56,828 nucleotides of DNA from Natronobiforma cellulositropha (GCF_025629245.1 NZ_JANZXN010000058.1:1-56828); one strand, 5' to 3'. Shown: positions 1 to 8,522, counted from the first letter of the stretch. Notes: generated from the sequence alone by a model not told the origin. Translations and numbers: made by a program.

Positions 1-106
1 TATAGCGAAGAACCGACTGGTTTGCTGGAACAGCAGTCATCTCAGCATGATTGCGGTCAGACTCGACGCAATTTCGGCGTGATCGCCATCTCAGCCAGCC
101 ACTAAA

Positions 107-316
107 CTAGAACGGATGGTGGTACAGCACAGAGTTTTCATTGAATCCGATCGTGAAGTGCCGGTTGTTCCAATCGTTGGTGATGGAATATCCTCGACGG
201 TTAGAAGATGGTTTGAATCCGAGAGTGTTTCCGTCGAAGCGGAGTTCTGCTCCGTCTTCCGTGGTGTCTACGTGGATCGATTCAGCGATGGTATTTTCGA
301 TGTTGAAAGTATTCAC
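107..316 (-). CDS. Small hypothetical protein, possible gene remnant
   Basis: I do not recognise this 69-residue reading frame. I start it at the GTG at 314-316 because the frame upstream is only a shadow of the acidic gene at 611-1273. The peptide begins MNTFNIENTIAESI and ends NENSVLYHHPF. It looks like a small beta-rich domain with alternating polar and aromatic residues. Its base composition is clearly more AT-rich than the neighbours, which suggests a transferred or decaying gene. No ribosome site is obvious, so it may be the 3' end of a broken gene rather than an intact one. Confidence 0.35.
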   Translation of the reverse strand: MNTFNIENTIAESIHVDTTEDGAELRFDGNTLGFKPSSNRRGYSITNDWNNRHFTIGFNENSVLYHHPF

Positions 317-390
317 GAGACATTGCTGCTCGCATGTGAATTGTTTCTGCTTAGTTATAAAAGTACCTTCAGGTAGACGTTGATAAGTTA

Positions 391-498
391 CTACCGGTCG
401 TCTTGCGGGTTGTACGGTGTCCCGTACTCTCCCACGAGAACATCCTCTCTCCACTCCCGGAACCGCCAGTAAGCGACGTTCAACGCGATCACCACCAC
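391..498 (-). CDS. Possible very small membrane peptide
   Basis: This short frame begins at the first of three consecutive GTG codons (490-498) and gives about 35 residues. A hydrophobic stretch (VVVIALNVAYW) is followed by a charged tail ending in NPQDDR. The amphipathic pattern and the haloarchaeal-looking tail make it more protein-like than the overlapping frames. A purine-rich ribosome-site-like stretch lies too far upstream to be persuasive, and an in-frame stop lies just before it. It could also be the C-terminal end of a frameshifted membrane gene. No function can be assigned. Confidence 0.25.
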   Translation of the reverse strand: MVVIALNVAYWRFREWREDVLVGEYGTPYNPQDDR

Positions 499-610
499 AG
501 GCGTACCTGCAGCAATAATTGTTCAAATCTCCCTCCCTCGAGCACACCCATCGGTTCCTGCCCATGCAAGCACCACTGGCTTGTGTTCGGCAGTGGTGAT
601 TTTTGGTGCT

Positions 611-1273
611 ATGTGCGCGAACTTCACAGACGACGACGTGGGCAAGACAGTCGTGAACGCGACAGGGGACGAGATTGGGATCGTTTCGGCGGTCGAACAC
701 GGGACGGCGCACGTCGAACCCGACCCGGGGATGACGGACACGATCAAAGCCAAACTCGGGTGGGGCGGCCCAGACGAGGAGGCCTACCCGCTTCAGGAGC
801 ACGCCGTCGACCACGTGACCGACGACCACGTCCACCTGAAGGCGGACCTCGAGAGCAGCGCCGAGGGTGGGACGACGACTGCTGGCGACAGTCGCACCAC
901 GGGCGACACAGACAGGGGCACAGAGATGGGTGACGACACCGGGATGGGCGGTCGCGATATGGGTGACGACAGCGGGATACTCGAGGACGACGACACTGGG
1001 ATGGGATCGGAGGGCCACGGCCGGCTCGAGGAGGACGACCGGGGGACACACGAGGGCCAGGGCCGGATGGGTGACGACGACAGTGGACTCATCGACGACG
1101 ATGACGACGACCTGATCGGTGACGATGACGACGACCTGATCGGTGACGATGACGACGGACGCATCCTGGGCGACGATGACGACGACGACCTGATCGGTGA
1201 CGACGATGATGACGAGGGACTTCTGAGTGACGACGACGATGACGACGACCTGATCGGCGACGACCGTACCTGA
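611..1273 (+). CDS. PRC-barrel domain protein with Asp-rich repeat tail
   Basis: Residues 1-80 of this 220-residue protein form a PRC-barrel-like domain (DDVGKTVVNATGDEIGIV, then DPGMTDTIKAKLGWG and YPLQ), a small beta barrel also found in RimM-type proteins. From about residue 90 the chain becomes low-complexity and extremely acidic, with Gly/Asp/Met stretches. It ends in at least four imperfect repeats of the type DLIGDDDDD. I use the ATG at 611 because the barrel begins immediately after it; the frame is open from 581. The fold is recognisable, but the partner and the role of the tail are not. The tail could act as a solubility or ion-binding segment. Confidence 0.8.
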   Translation: MCANFTDDDVGKTVVNATGDEIGIVSAVEHGTAHVEPDPGMTDTIKAKLGWGGPDEEAYPLQEHAVDHVTDDHVHLKADLESSAEGGTTTAGDSRTTGDTDRGTEMGDDTGMGGRDMGDDSGILEDDDTGMGSEGHGRLEEDDRGTHEGQGRMGDDDSGLIDDDDDDLIGDDDDDLIGDDDDGRILGDDDDDDLIGDDDDDEGLLSDDDDDDDLIGDDRT

Positions 1274-1345
1274 ACGCCGTCGGCCGTCTTCACCCGGGTC
1301 GCGTTCCCGATTCGTTTTTTATTCTTGGCGTGAGTGAACGTAGTC

Positions 1346-1822
1346 ATGGCCGGTCTCTACTACGAGGAGTTCGCCGTCGGTGAGACACTCGAGCATCCGC
1401 GTCGGCGGACGATCACCGAGAGCGACAACCAGCGCTTCTGTGATCTGACGATGAACGCCCAGCCGATCCACTTAGACGAGCCGTTCGCCGCCGAAAGCGA
1501 GTTCGGCGCTCGAGTGGTCAACGGCCTCTACACGATGTCGCTCGCCGTGGGGCTCTCGATTCCCGAGACGACCGATGGAACGATCGTCGCGAACCTCGGC
1601 TACGACGGCGTCGAACACCCGACGCCGGTGTTTCACGGTGATACGATTCGCGCGACCTCGACCGTGACGGAAAAACGCGAGACGAGCGACGGCGAACGTG
1701 GCGTCGTCACGATCCACCAGGAGGTGTTCAACCAAGACGACGAGCTGGTGTGTGCGTTCGATCGGACGGTCCTCTCGAGGAAGCGATCGCGCGAGGGCGG
1801 CGACACGGGTGGGAGTCGATGA
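1346..1822 (+). CDS. MaoC family hydratase
   Basis: This 158-residue single hot-dog-fold protein matches the MaoC/R-specific enoyl-CoA hydratase family in length and pattern: an N-terminal YYEEFAVGE segment, the TESDNQRF(C)DLTMNAQPIH hydratase region around residues 28-47, and the GARVVNGLYTMSLAVG core. Family members hydrate CoA thioesters; the actual substrate cannot be read here. A GTG at 1334 would add four residues, but the ATG at 1346 gives the family-like start. The stop overlaps the ATG of the next gene at 1819, which suggests co-translation with the two PH-like membrane proteins, although no functional link is evident. Confidence 0.85.
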   Translation: MAGLYYEEFAVGETLEHPRRRTITESDNQRFCDLTMNAQPIHLDEPFAAESEFGARVVNGLYTMSLAVGLSIPETTDGTIVANLGYDGVEHPTPVFHGDTIRATSTVTEKRETSDGERGVVTIHQEVFNQDDELVCAFDRTVLSRKRSREGGDTGGSR

Positions 1823-2415
1823 GCGACGCACCCGGCGGCGACACCGCGTCAGAAGACCTCGAGTGGCTCTCGCTCGAGGGCGGTGAGTCGGTCCTCTGGT
1901 CCGGCGGGCCGGACCGGCGGACACTGATTCCCACGCTCGTCATCAGCATCCCGCTGGCGATCATCTTGATCGGGTTCGTCATCATGCTCGGAGAGTACCT
2001 CCGGGTGACGAACACCCACTACGTGGTCACCGACCGGGCGCTCTACCGCAAGAGCGGCATCCTCTCGCGGGACGTCAAACGCGTCGAATTCGAGAAGGTC
2101 CAGAACATCTCCTACAGCCAGAGCGCCTTCGGCGCGCACTTCGGCTACGGTACCGTCGAGATTTCGACGGCGGGCAGCGCGGGCGTCGAACTCGAGTTCG
2201 CGTCGGTGCCGGAGCCACGGGCCGTCCACCAGTTGATCAGCGACCGCACCGCCCGCGGCCGCGACGACGAGGGTGGCGACACCGACGACGTCCTCGAAGA
2301 GATTCTCCTCGAGTTGCGCGCGATTCGCGATTCCGTCGAGAGCGAGACCGGCACGCGGCCGTCGGGTGGCGACCGCTCGAGCGACCCCACACACCACCTG
2401 CGCAGCGATGAGTGA
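1819..2415 (+). CDS. PH-like (bPH2/YdbS-type) membrane protein
   Basis: A short N-terminal soluble part is followed by a hydrophobic segment at about residues 38-58 (LIPTLVISIPLAIILIGFVIML). Then comes a bacterial-type PH domain with the typical sequence YVVTDRALYRKSGILSRDVKRVEFEKVQNI and the FGYGTVEISTAG strand. The C-terminus (about residues 135-198) is acidic and probably disordered, with a helical LEEILLELRAIRDSVE segment. The ATG overlaps the stop of the MaoC gene, and the next gene, a paralogue, overlaps its end by 8 bases, so the three form a tight operon. The family is membrane-associated and of unknown biochemical role. Confidence 0.8.
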   Translation: MSDAPGGDTASEDLEWLSLEGGESVLWSGGPDRRTLIPTLVISIPLAIILIGFVIMLGEYLRVTNTHYVVTDRALYRKSGILSRDVKRVEFEKVQNISYSQSAFGAHFGYGTVEISTAGSAGVELEFASVPEPRAVHQLISDRTARGRDDEGGDTDDVLEEILLELRAIRDSVESETGTRPSGGDRSSDPTHHLRSDE

Positions 2416-3019
2416 CGCGGAGCCTGCTGGGCGGACCGATGGTGGTGGCCGGAGCGACGACAGCGAGGAGGGGCCACCGGTGTGGCTCCCGCTCGCGACG
2501 GGCGAGTCGGTTCGCTGGATCGGCGGCCCGAGGATCCAGACGGCCTACCCGTGGCTCGCTCTCGGCGTCGTCGGTGTGCTGGCGGGTGTGCTCGCGCTCG
2601 TCGTCGACGGGATACCGATTCTCGCGTCGCTGGTGGCGCTACTCGCCGTCCCGACCGCCGTCTGGGGCTGGCTCGCCGTCGACCGCGTCGCCTTCGTCGT
2701 GACGACCGACGCCCTCTACGTCCGCTCCGGCGTCGTCGGGGTGCGCGTCAGGGCGCTCGCACTCGAGCGGGTCCAGAACACCGCGACCCGCCAGCACGCC
2801 CTCGCGAGGGCGCTCGGCTACGGCACGATCACCGTCGAGACGGCGGGCGGCGACGAGCCACTCCGCTTCTGGAACGTCGAGCACCCGGGCGAGGTCCGGG
2901 CGCTGGTCGACGACCGGGTTTCGCGCGCACAGGGTGAGGCGGTTCCGGGGTCACACGCCCAGTGGGAGGCGGTACTCGAGGACGTGCGTGGCTGGCGGCG
3001 TGCGCTCGAGAGGGAGTGA
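2408..3019 (+). CDS. PH-like (bPH2/YdbS-type) membrane protein, paralogue
   Basis: This 203-residue protein repeats the architecture of its upstream neighbour. It has an acidic N-terminus, a hydrophobic hairpin at about residues 45-90 (two membrane segments), and a PH-like domain with FVVTTDALYVRSGVVGVRVRAL, the ERVQNTAT turn and the LGYGTITVETAGG strand. Paired bPH2 proteins often occur as tandem genes. The start at 2408 overlaps the preceding stop and resembles the neighbour's N-terminus (MSDAE versus MSDAP), consistent with a tandem duplication. No catalytic residues are seen; a membrane-scaffold role is inference. Confidence 0.8.
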   Translation: MSDAEPAGRTDGGGRSDDSEEGPPVWLPLATGESVRWIGGPRIQTAYPWLALGVVGVLAGVLALVVDGIPILASLVALLAVPTAVWGWLAVDRVAFVVTTDALYVRSGVVGVRVRALALERVQNTATRQHALARALGYGTITVETAGGDEPLRFWNVEHPGEVRALVDDRVSRAQGEAVPGSHAQWEAVLEDVRGWRRALERE

Positions 3020-3093
3020 CTACACACTCCACGATTGCGAACGTATCACACACCACAGTCAGACCTTTTCACTCCCGGTCCGTCGAGGCTCGT

Positions 3094-3717
3094 ATGCGCG
3101 AGCTGTTTCCGCGAGTAATCGAGACCGAGCGCTTGCGCCTCGAGTCGCTCGAGCGCTCGACGGTCGACGTGCTGGACCTCTACGAGATCTGTTCGTCGGA
3201 CCCCGACATCGACGACGTTACCCGGTTCGTCGAGTGGGAGCCACACCGCCATCCGCGAGAGACGCTCGAGTTCGTCGACGAGATGGTCACCGCGCGCGAG
3301 CGAGGCGAGGTCGGGACGTACGTGATTCGGCCGCGCGAAGGCGAAGACGGCGCGGGCGACCTCGCGGGGATGGCTGGCTTCGAGGTCGACTGGGAACGGC
3401 AGACGATGACCCTCGGCTGCTGGCTTCGCTCGCGCTTCTGGGGTCGCGGCTACTCGGGCGAGCGCGCCAGGGCGTGTATGAGGCTGGCGTTCGACCGGCT
3501 CGACCTCGAGTTGGTGGCCGCGCTCGTGGGCGTCGAGAACGAGGCGTCGATCAGCGCCATCGAGGGGTACACCGGCGCACACGGCGGTGGGCGAGACGGA
3601 CGGTTACGGAACTGGATCAGACTCGCGGACGGTCCGGTCGACTGCTATCGCTACAGCGTCTCGAGCGCCGAGTGGGAGACCAGTGAGCCGGCGCTCGAGG
3701 TTCGCTTCGAGGACTGA
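3094..3717 (+). CDS. GNAT family N-acetyltransferase (RimJ/RimL type)
   Basis: The protein has 207 residues with the RimJ/RimL layout: an N-terminal IETERLRLESL strand, a helix around DLYEICSSDPD, an AGMAGFEVDW strand and the acetyl-CoA loop region WLRSRFWGRGYSGERARACM at about residues 110-129. The ATG at 3094 lies just after an AT-rich stretch and starts where the family starts. These enzymes transfer acetyl groups to amines of proteins or small molecules; the substrate is unknown. It stands alone between the PH-like operon and a convergent cupin gene. Confidence 0.85.
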   Translation: MRELFPRVIETERLRLESLERSTVDVLDLYEICSSDPDIDDVTRFVEWEPHRHPRETLEFVDEMVTARERGEVGTYVIRPREGEDGAGDLAGMAGFEVDWERQTMTLGCWLRSRFWGRGYSGERARACMRLAFDRLDLELVAALVGVENEASISAIEGYTGAHGGGRDGRLRNWIRLADGPVDCYRYSVSSAEWETSEPALEVRFED

Positions 3718-3740
3718 GTTGTGTGGGAGAGGTGGGCTAC

Positions 3741-4214
3741 TCACTCCTCGTCCCAGTAGGACGTTCGCCCGTCGATCCGGTAGAATCCGTGGAGGTCTCG
3801 GTCGCCGCGCCCGCCCGGCGCTGCGCCGACGAAGACGCCGAACGTCTCGGTGTCGGGGTAGACGGTGACGTCGGGGTCGATCATCGTCGAATGCAGCAGA
3901 TATCGCAGCGGGACCTCGCCGTCGTTGACGACCTGGTGTGCGCCCGCCTCGCCTGCGGGGATGCTCACGAAGTCGCCGGTCTCGAGCGGGAGGTCACCGT
4001 CGGCTGTTCGCAGGTACCCCTCCCCGGCGAGGACGAAGAGTGCCTCTTCGTTCGCCGTGTGGTAGTGATACGGCCAGGAGCGCTTCCCCGGCGGGACTTC
4101 GTAGAGACTACTCCCGATCGCACGGCCGTCTTCGGCCAGGCGCTTTCGGCGGAACTCGACGTCGCCGCGCTGAGTCTCCTCCCACTCGAGGTCGTCTGCG
4201 TTCGTCGTGTCCAT
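3741..4214 (-). CDS. Cupin domain protein
   Basis: This 157-residue protein has one conserved cupin barrel. Motif 1 is seen as PYHYHTANEEALFVLAGEGYLRT (two His, then Glu and a Gly turn), and motif 2 as ETGDFVSIPAGEAGAHQVVNDG with the final His. These are the usual metal ligands. The closing part (GFYRIDGRTSYWDEE) is typical of small haloarchaeal cupins that resemble sugar-phosphate isomerase or quercetinase-like proteins. The substrate cannot be predicted. The gene is convergent with the acetyltransferase and has its own upstream region. Confidence 0.85.
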   Translation of the reverse strand: MDTTNADDLEWEETQRGDVEFRRKRLAEDGRAIGSSLYEVPPGKRSWPYHYHTANEEALFVLAGEGYLRTADGDLPLETGDFVSIPAGEAGAHQVVNDGEVPLRYLLHSTMIDPDVTVYPDTETFGVFVGAAPGGRGDRDLHGFYRIDGRTSYWDEE

Positions 4215-4266
4215 TTGCTGGCATTGGTCGCTGACAGAAAAAAGACGCCGCTTCGGCGTGATCTGT

Positions 4267-4620
4267 TCACAGCGCCAGCGAGATCATGTAGAGGTTGATG
4301 AAGACGGCGGCGAGCCAGGGCAGGGCGAGTCCTGCGGGAACGATGGGGGTGTACTCTTCGGGTAGCAGCGAGCGACAGACGAGCGCGACACCGACCGCAC
4401 CGGCCTTCAAGACGAGCATGCCAGCCAGGCCGTAGCCTTCGATCGCTCCGCGAGCGATCGGATTTGCCTCCGCGAGACCGATGTGGAGACCCACGAACGT
4501 CGTCACCACGTCGCCGACGAGCGAGAGCGCCACCAGCACCCAGAGCGCGCGCTCGAGCTCGCCGACCTCCAGGTCGAACCGGTGTCGGAGACCGAACTCC
4601 TGTACGCTATCGGAACTCAT
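4267..4620 (-). CDS. Small integral membrane protein (DUF5658-like)
   Basis: The protein has 117 residues with three to four membrane segments. The first bears the pattern VGDVVTTFVGLHIGLAEANPIAR, in which an Asp-x-x-Thr-Thr pair and a Glu-Ala-Asn-Pro turn are the hallmarks of the DUF5658 family. A soluble N-terminus of about 22 residues contains a short amphipathic helix. Its function is unknown. Just before the ATG, on the coding strand, lies a perfect 5-bp hairpin with a 7-base loop (4625-4641) that could lie in the leader. Confidence 0.75.
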   Translation of the reverse strand: MSSDSVQEFGLRHRFDLEVGELERALWVLVALSLVGDVVTTFVGLHIGLAEANPIARGAIEGYGLAGMLVLKAGAVGVALVCRSLLPEEYTPIVPAGLALPWLAAVFINLYMISLAL

Positions 4621-4812
4621 AGGGCGCTCTCTCGGAGTCGAACCGAGCGGACGGGGTGTCCACCACGCGAGCGTCGAGCGCGAGTTCCAGCGACGTGGCT
4701 ATTGTTATGCCACTCGTGAGCCGGACCCCACTGGTGTAGGAACTGCCTACAGCGGACGAGAGCGGAGTAAGGAATCGATTACTGCCGGGGAACCCGGAAA
4801 TCGGCCGCGGAC

Positions 4813-6606
4813 TCAGAGCACGGTGCCGTGTTTCTTCCGCGGGAGGTCTTTCTCCACGTCGGCGTAGAAGGAAAAGCGCGCGGCGAGTTCCTCGCGGAGA
4901 CGACTCGGCGCGATCAGTTCGTCGATGACGACCTCGCTCGCCATCCGGTGGATGTCGATGTCCGCGCGGTACTCTTCGCGCAACTCCTCGGCGACGCGGG
5001 CGCGCTCGTCCTCGTCGTCGATCTCGGCGAGTTTGCGGGCGTAGACGGCGTTGATCGCTGCCTCGGGACCCATGATACCGATCTCGCCCGAGGGAAGGCC
5101 GAGGACGCTCTCGGGGTCGTAGGCGGGACCGCCCATCGCGTAGATGCCCGCGCCGTAGGCCTTGCGCACGACGACGGTCTGCGTCGGCACCGTCGCACTC
5201 GAGGTCGCGTAGATCAGCTTCTTGCCCTTCTCCAAGATGCCGTCTCTCTCGACCTGCGAGCCAGCCATGAACCCCGGCGTATCACAGCAGTAGAGGAGTG
5301 GCACGTTGAACGCATCGGCGGTCCAGACGAACTCCGCGGCCTTCTCGGCGGCGTCGGGGAAGATCGCGCCCGCGCGGTGTGCTGGCTGGTTCGCCACGAC
5401 GGCGACCGGCCGCCCGTCGATGCGCGCGAACGCGGTGACGATTTCGGCGCCGTACTCCGGGCGCAACTCGAGCAGCGACCCCTCGTCGACGAGGCGCTCG
5501 AGGAGGTCGTGGACGTCGTAGGGTTCGTTCGGGCGGTCGGGAATCACGGCGTCGATGCCGTCGGGTGAGGCGGCGGGTGGGCGGGACTCGCCCATCGGCG
5601 GGCGCTCGTCGGCGTTGTCTGGGAGGAAGGTGACGAGGCGGGCGACGAGGTCGCGGGCGTGGTCTTCGTCGCGGGCGACGAGGTCTGCAGAGCCGGATTC
5701 GCGGGCGTGGACGGCCGCACCGCCGAGTTCTTGCATGTCGATGCGCTCGCCGGTGACCATCTCGACCATCCGCGGGGAGGCGATGGCCATCGCGGCGGTC
5801 CCCTCGACCATGATCGTGAAGTCGGCGAAGACGGGCGTGTAGGCCGCGCCTGCGATACAGGGACCGTAGAGGACGCAGATCTGTGGGACGCGCCCGGAGA
5901 GCATCGAGTGGTTGTAGTAGTACTTGCCGATGCCTTCCCGGTTGGCGAAGAAGCCGGTCTGTTCGTCGATCCGGCCGCCGGAGGAGTCCATCAGGTAGAG
6001 GACCGGCTTGGCGCTCTTCAGCGCCCGCTGCTGGAGTCTGAGGAACTTCTCGACGCCGCGTTCGGCCATCGACCCGGCCTTGACGGTGAAGTCGTTGGCC
6101 ATCACGTGCACGTCTCTGCCCTCGAAGGTCGCCGCCCCGGTCACCATGCCGTCGGCGGGGAGGCGATCACCCTCGTCCGCTCCCTCGGACGCCGCCCCGT
6201 CGGGGTGCCAGGCGTCGAAGTTCGCGAACGTCCCGTCTTCGAAGTGGATGCCGTCGCCGTCGGCGCTCTCCGCACCGAACCAGAGCGCGAGGCGGTCCCT
6301 GACGAATAACTTTCCCGCAGCCTCCTGGCGCTCGCGGTACTCCTCGGGCCCGCCGCGGCGAATGTCCGCGATCTCTTCGCGCAGGGTTCGCTCGCGGGCC
6401 GTCGGGCCGCGGTCGTCGTCCTGGGGCGGTCCTCTCGAGTGCGACTCACCCCCATCTGCGTCACGCGGGCCGCCTTCACGCGTGGCTGTGGGTTCGTCCG
6501 CAGGGCCGACGAACACCGAAACCGGCCGCTCGAGGTGTTCTGCGAGGGCGGTGGCGATGGCGGCGGCCTCCTCTTCGGTCGCGTCGGCGGCGATCCTGAC
6601 GTCCAT
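4813..6606 (-). CDS. Acyl-CoA carboxylase carboxyltransferase subunit with N-terminal accessory segment
   Basis: This 597-residue carboxyltransferase has two crotonase-like halves. The N half carries SSGGRIDEQTGFF, the LYGPCIAGAAYTP oxyanion-type loop and ERIDMQELGG. The C half carries the HRAGAIFPDAAEKAAEFV region, CDTPGFMAG and AYGAGIYAMGG. It would transfer CO2 from carboxybiotin to acetyl- or propionyl-CoA. Unusually, the first 40 or so residues (MDVRIAADATEEEAAAIATA onward) look like the small epsilon/PccX-type accessory subunit, joined by an acidic linker of about 40 residues to the catalytic part. No biotin carboxylase or biotin carrier gene is adjacent, so partners must lie elsewhere. 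Which acyl-CoA is used is unresolved. Confidence 0.85.
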   Translation of the reverse strand: MDVRIAADATEEEAAAIATALAEHLERPVSVFVGPADEPTATREGGPRDADGGESHSRGPPQDDDRGPTARERTLREEIADIRRGGPEEYRERQEAAGKLFVRDRLALWFGAESADGDGIHFEDGTFANFDAWHPDGAASEGADEGDRLPADGMVTGAATFEGRDVHVMANDFTVKAGSMAERGVEKFLRLQQRALKSAKPVLYLMDSSGGRIDEQTGFFANREGIGKYYYNHSMLSGRVPQICVLYGPCIAGAAYTPVFADFTIMVEGTAAMAIASPRMVEMVTGERIDMQELGGAAVHARESGSADLVARDEDHARDLVARLVTFLPDNADERPPMGESRPPAASPDGIDAVIPDRPNEPYDVHDLLERLVDEGSLLELRPEYGAEIVTAFARIDGRPVAVVANQPAHRAGAIFPDAAEKAAEFVWTADAFNVPLLYCCDTPGFMAGSQVERDGILEKGKKLIYATSSATVPTQTVVVRKAYGAGIYAMGGPAYDPESVLGLPSGEIGIMGPEAAINAVYARKLAEIDDEDERARVAEELREEYRADIDIHRMASEVVIDELIAPSRLREELAARFSFYADVEKDLPRKKHGTVL

Positions 6607-6619
6607 AGTGGGTGTGTGA

Positions 6620-6980
6620 TGGGGCGCGGGGTGACCTCCTCCCTGGCGTAAACGCCGGGGCTTCCCACAAGCGAAGGCTTGCAGAGTTGGGAGAGTTATG
6701 GTTTACCACCCGACGGGGTGCTGGCCGGGCCACACGGCCGTTACTCCTATCCTGCAACGGATTCGGAGTTATCTGGCTTGTTTTCCGTCGGTATCCTCGC
6801 CTATCATGCGGGGGATACCCGCGAGAGTCGGGTCGGAACTCCGATATTGTCGATTGTCTCAGCACAGGCGCGGACGTGCCGCGTCGGTCAGCACCCAATA
6901 CAGCCACCGAACACGTAAATCATTCGTACGGCGATTCACGCCCCTCGTAAACGACGGGATTCTCTCGCCTAAAGAAGATA
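6620..6980 (-). mobile_element. Candidate IS200/IS605-type (tnpB) right-end/guide-RNA remnants
   Basis: No intact gene fits this stretch. Read on the minus strand it contains two stem-loops with the same TTTA tetraloop: one at 6941-6958 (7-bp stem, one mismatch) and one at 6641-6660 (8-bp stem, one G-T/A-C position). The second is followed by a purine-rich GGAGGAGGTCACC. This layout resembles the 3' ends of haloarchaeal IS1341-type tnpB elements, where the hairpin forms the end of the omega RNA and the element's right end. A similar hairpin is at 56617-56636 near a real tnpB start. No transposase reading frame remains here. The assignment rests on recalled resemblance and should be regarded as tentative. 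Confidence 0.4.
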
Positions 6981-7344
6981 GCCGTTTTCCGCGGTCGCGT
7001 CGCTCTCGAGTGAGTACTGTGGTGTGTCGTATCGTCGAAAGCGCGGTGGAAGACTGCCGCCAGCCACCGCGAAAGCAGGTTGAGGAGGGTCCACAGAGAC
7101 GCGGGGACGTCGCGTGGGAGTGAGTCGTGCCTCCGTGGTCACCAGCACGGAGACAACTGAACCTGTGTACCCGGTGGTGAGAAGCGTCCGGGTTAACTCG
7201 GCCACGTCTTAAGTACTCGAGCGCTCGAGTGCTGTTCGCCGACCCAACGGTCGAGTAAGGGCGGCTAGTGTGGCCGACGGGGTCGCTGTACGTGAAGATT
7301 AGCTAACGTGGTGTCGCGCGTACGTACGGGTCTCTACTGGCACC
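6981..7344. other. Intergenic region without a convincing gene
   Basis: Reading frames here are short, have untypical composition and do not look like protein. The only distinct object is the perfect 16-base palindrome at 7215-7230. The stretch lies upstream of the Tat-exported protease and presumably carries its promoter, but no clear TATA box stands out. Confidence 0.5.
7215..7230. repeat. Perfect 16-base palindrome
   Basis: The sequence ACTCGAGCGCTCGAGT is its own reverse complement and lies 115 bases before the protease ATG. CTCGAG is very common in this genome, so chance is possible. A dimeric regulator site for the protease gene is the alternative. Confidence 0.35.
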
Positions 7345-8517
7345 ATGGGAAGCGAACGTGAGCGTCTCGTCCATCGGTTGGCCACCCTTCGCGAGCGACT
7401 CGCAGGCGGGATGGATCGTCGCGACTTCCTCCGGACGGTCGCGGCGTCGGGCTACGGGTTCGGCATGGCGCACCTCCTCGGCGTCGAGGACTTTCTGGGG
7501 GTCGACGACGGCGAGGTTCCGGTCGTCACCGCACTCGTCCGAACCGACCCGGACGATCCGTGGTCGCTCACCGAACGGACGACGGCGGTGCCGGCCGACT
7601 GGTACGCACGTGTCTCGCGGGCGTTCGCCCTCCACGAACGCCTCGCTCGCGTCGGCGTCACGGGCTATCTGGCCAGTGCCGTGACGCCCGGGTCCTACGA
7701 CCGCGCAACCGCGACCATCTCCGTCGAGGTGTCGGCCGAGGACCTCGATCAGGTACACGCCACACTCAGACGGCTGTTCGGCGACTTCTCCTTCGACGTC
7801 GCGGCGATCGAAGACGACATCGAGGAACTCGACGACGGGCGCGGCGGCTACGACCCTCGCTTCGCCAGGAACGTCGCCGACGGGCGCGTTCCCGGCGGCG
7901 TCCAGTGTGAGACCGAGACCGGCTTCGCGACGCTCGCACCGGCGCTCTATCAGCCCACGGAGCAGCGAGCGTACTTCGCGACGGCCGAACACGCCTACGG
8001 CGGCGCGGTCTCGAGTTCCTCGTCGCTCGCGCTCTCGCTCGAGCACGCGCGGCCGCTCGAACTCGGCACCGTCCGTCACGCCCACCGCGTCGCGGACGTC
8101 GTCGCCGTCGAACCGGCCGGGGTAGTCGAACCGGCCAGCGAGATTCAGGACGCAACCCCCTCGAGAGTGGTCGGACAGTTCACCCGGTTCGGTCTCGCGG
8201 ACCTGGCCGCCCGCGGCGTCCCGCTCGAGAAGATGGGGTCACAGACCGGCCACTCGACGGGGCAGATCAGCGGCATCGATGCTGTCACGTGTTTCACCGA
8301 CCGGTTCTGCCGGCGCGGCCAGCTACGGTGGGGGGACGAACGCGACCTGACAGACGGTGACAGCGGCTCCGTCGCCTACTGTCCGGACCCGGAAGCGCCC
8401 GACGAGGGGCTGTTGGTCGCGGGATTCAACAACGCCCGAACCTGGTGGCCCGGCCAGAACTTCGTCTGGGGAATTGCGGCGTATCACCTCACGAACGAGT
8501 ACGGCTATCACTTCTGA
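7345..8517 (+). CDS. Tat-exported trypsin-like serine protease family protein
   Basis: This 390-residue protein has a Tat leader (MDRRDFLRTVAASG, residues 23-36) preceded by a 22-residue extension; ATG 7411 is an alternative start. The C-terminal half looks like a chymotrypsin-fold domain. The probable catalytic residues are His216 in FATAEHAYGG, Asp251 in RVADVVAVEP and Ser340 in DGDSGSVAY. The Gly-Asp-Ser-Gly motif and a downstream GLLVAGFNN strand fit the family. The region at 60-180 is an alpha/beta pro-region or extra domain that I do not recognise. The protein should act outside the membrane; its substrate is unknown. Confidence 0.75.
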   Translation: MGSERERLVHRLATLRERLAGGMDRRDFLRTVAASGYGFGMAHLLGVEDFLGVDDGEVPVVTALVRTDPDDPWSLTERTTAVPADWYARVSRAFALHERLARVGVTGYLASAVTPGSYDRATATISVEVSAEDLDQVHATLRRLFGDFSFDVAAIEDDIEELDDGRGGYDPRFARNVADGRVPGGVQCETETGFATLAPALYQPTEQRAYFATAEHAYGGAVSSSSSLALSLEHARPLELGTVRHAHRVADVVAVEPAGVVEPASEIQDATPSRVVGQFTRFGLADLAARGVPLEKMGSQTGHSTGQISGIDAVTCFTDRFCRRGQLRWGDERDLTDGDSGSVAYCPDPEAPDEGLLVAGFNNARTWWPGQNFVWGIAAYHLTNEYGYHF

Positions 8518-8522
8518 CTCGA

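Noticed and set aside
107-1051. Long minus-strand frame of 314 codons
   Set aside because: Its first two thirds are the complement of the PRC-barrel gene and read as low-complexity Arg/Val/His sequence. Only the last 69 codons look protein-like and are listed separately.
4621-4650. T-arm-like hairpin suggesting a tRNA on the minus strand
   Set aside because: CTCGG-TTCGACT-CCGAG looks like a T-arm, but no matching acceptor, D-arm or anticodon arm is found in the 100 bases upstream, and it abuts the ATG of a membrane protein gene.
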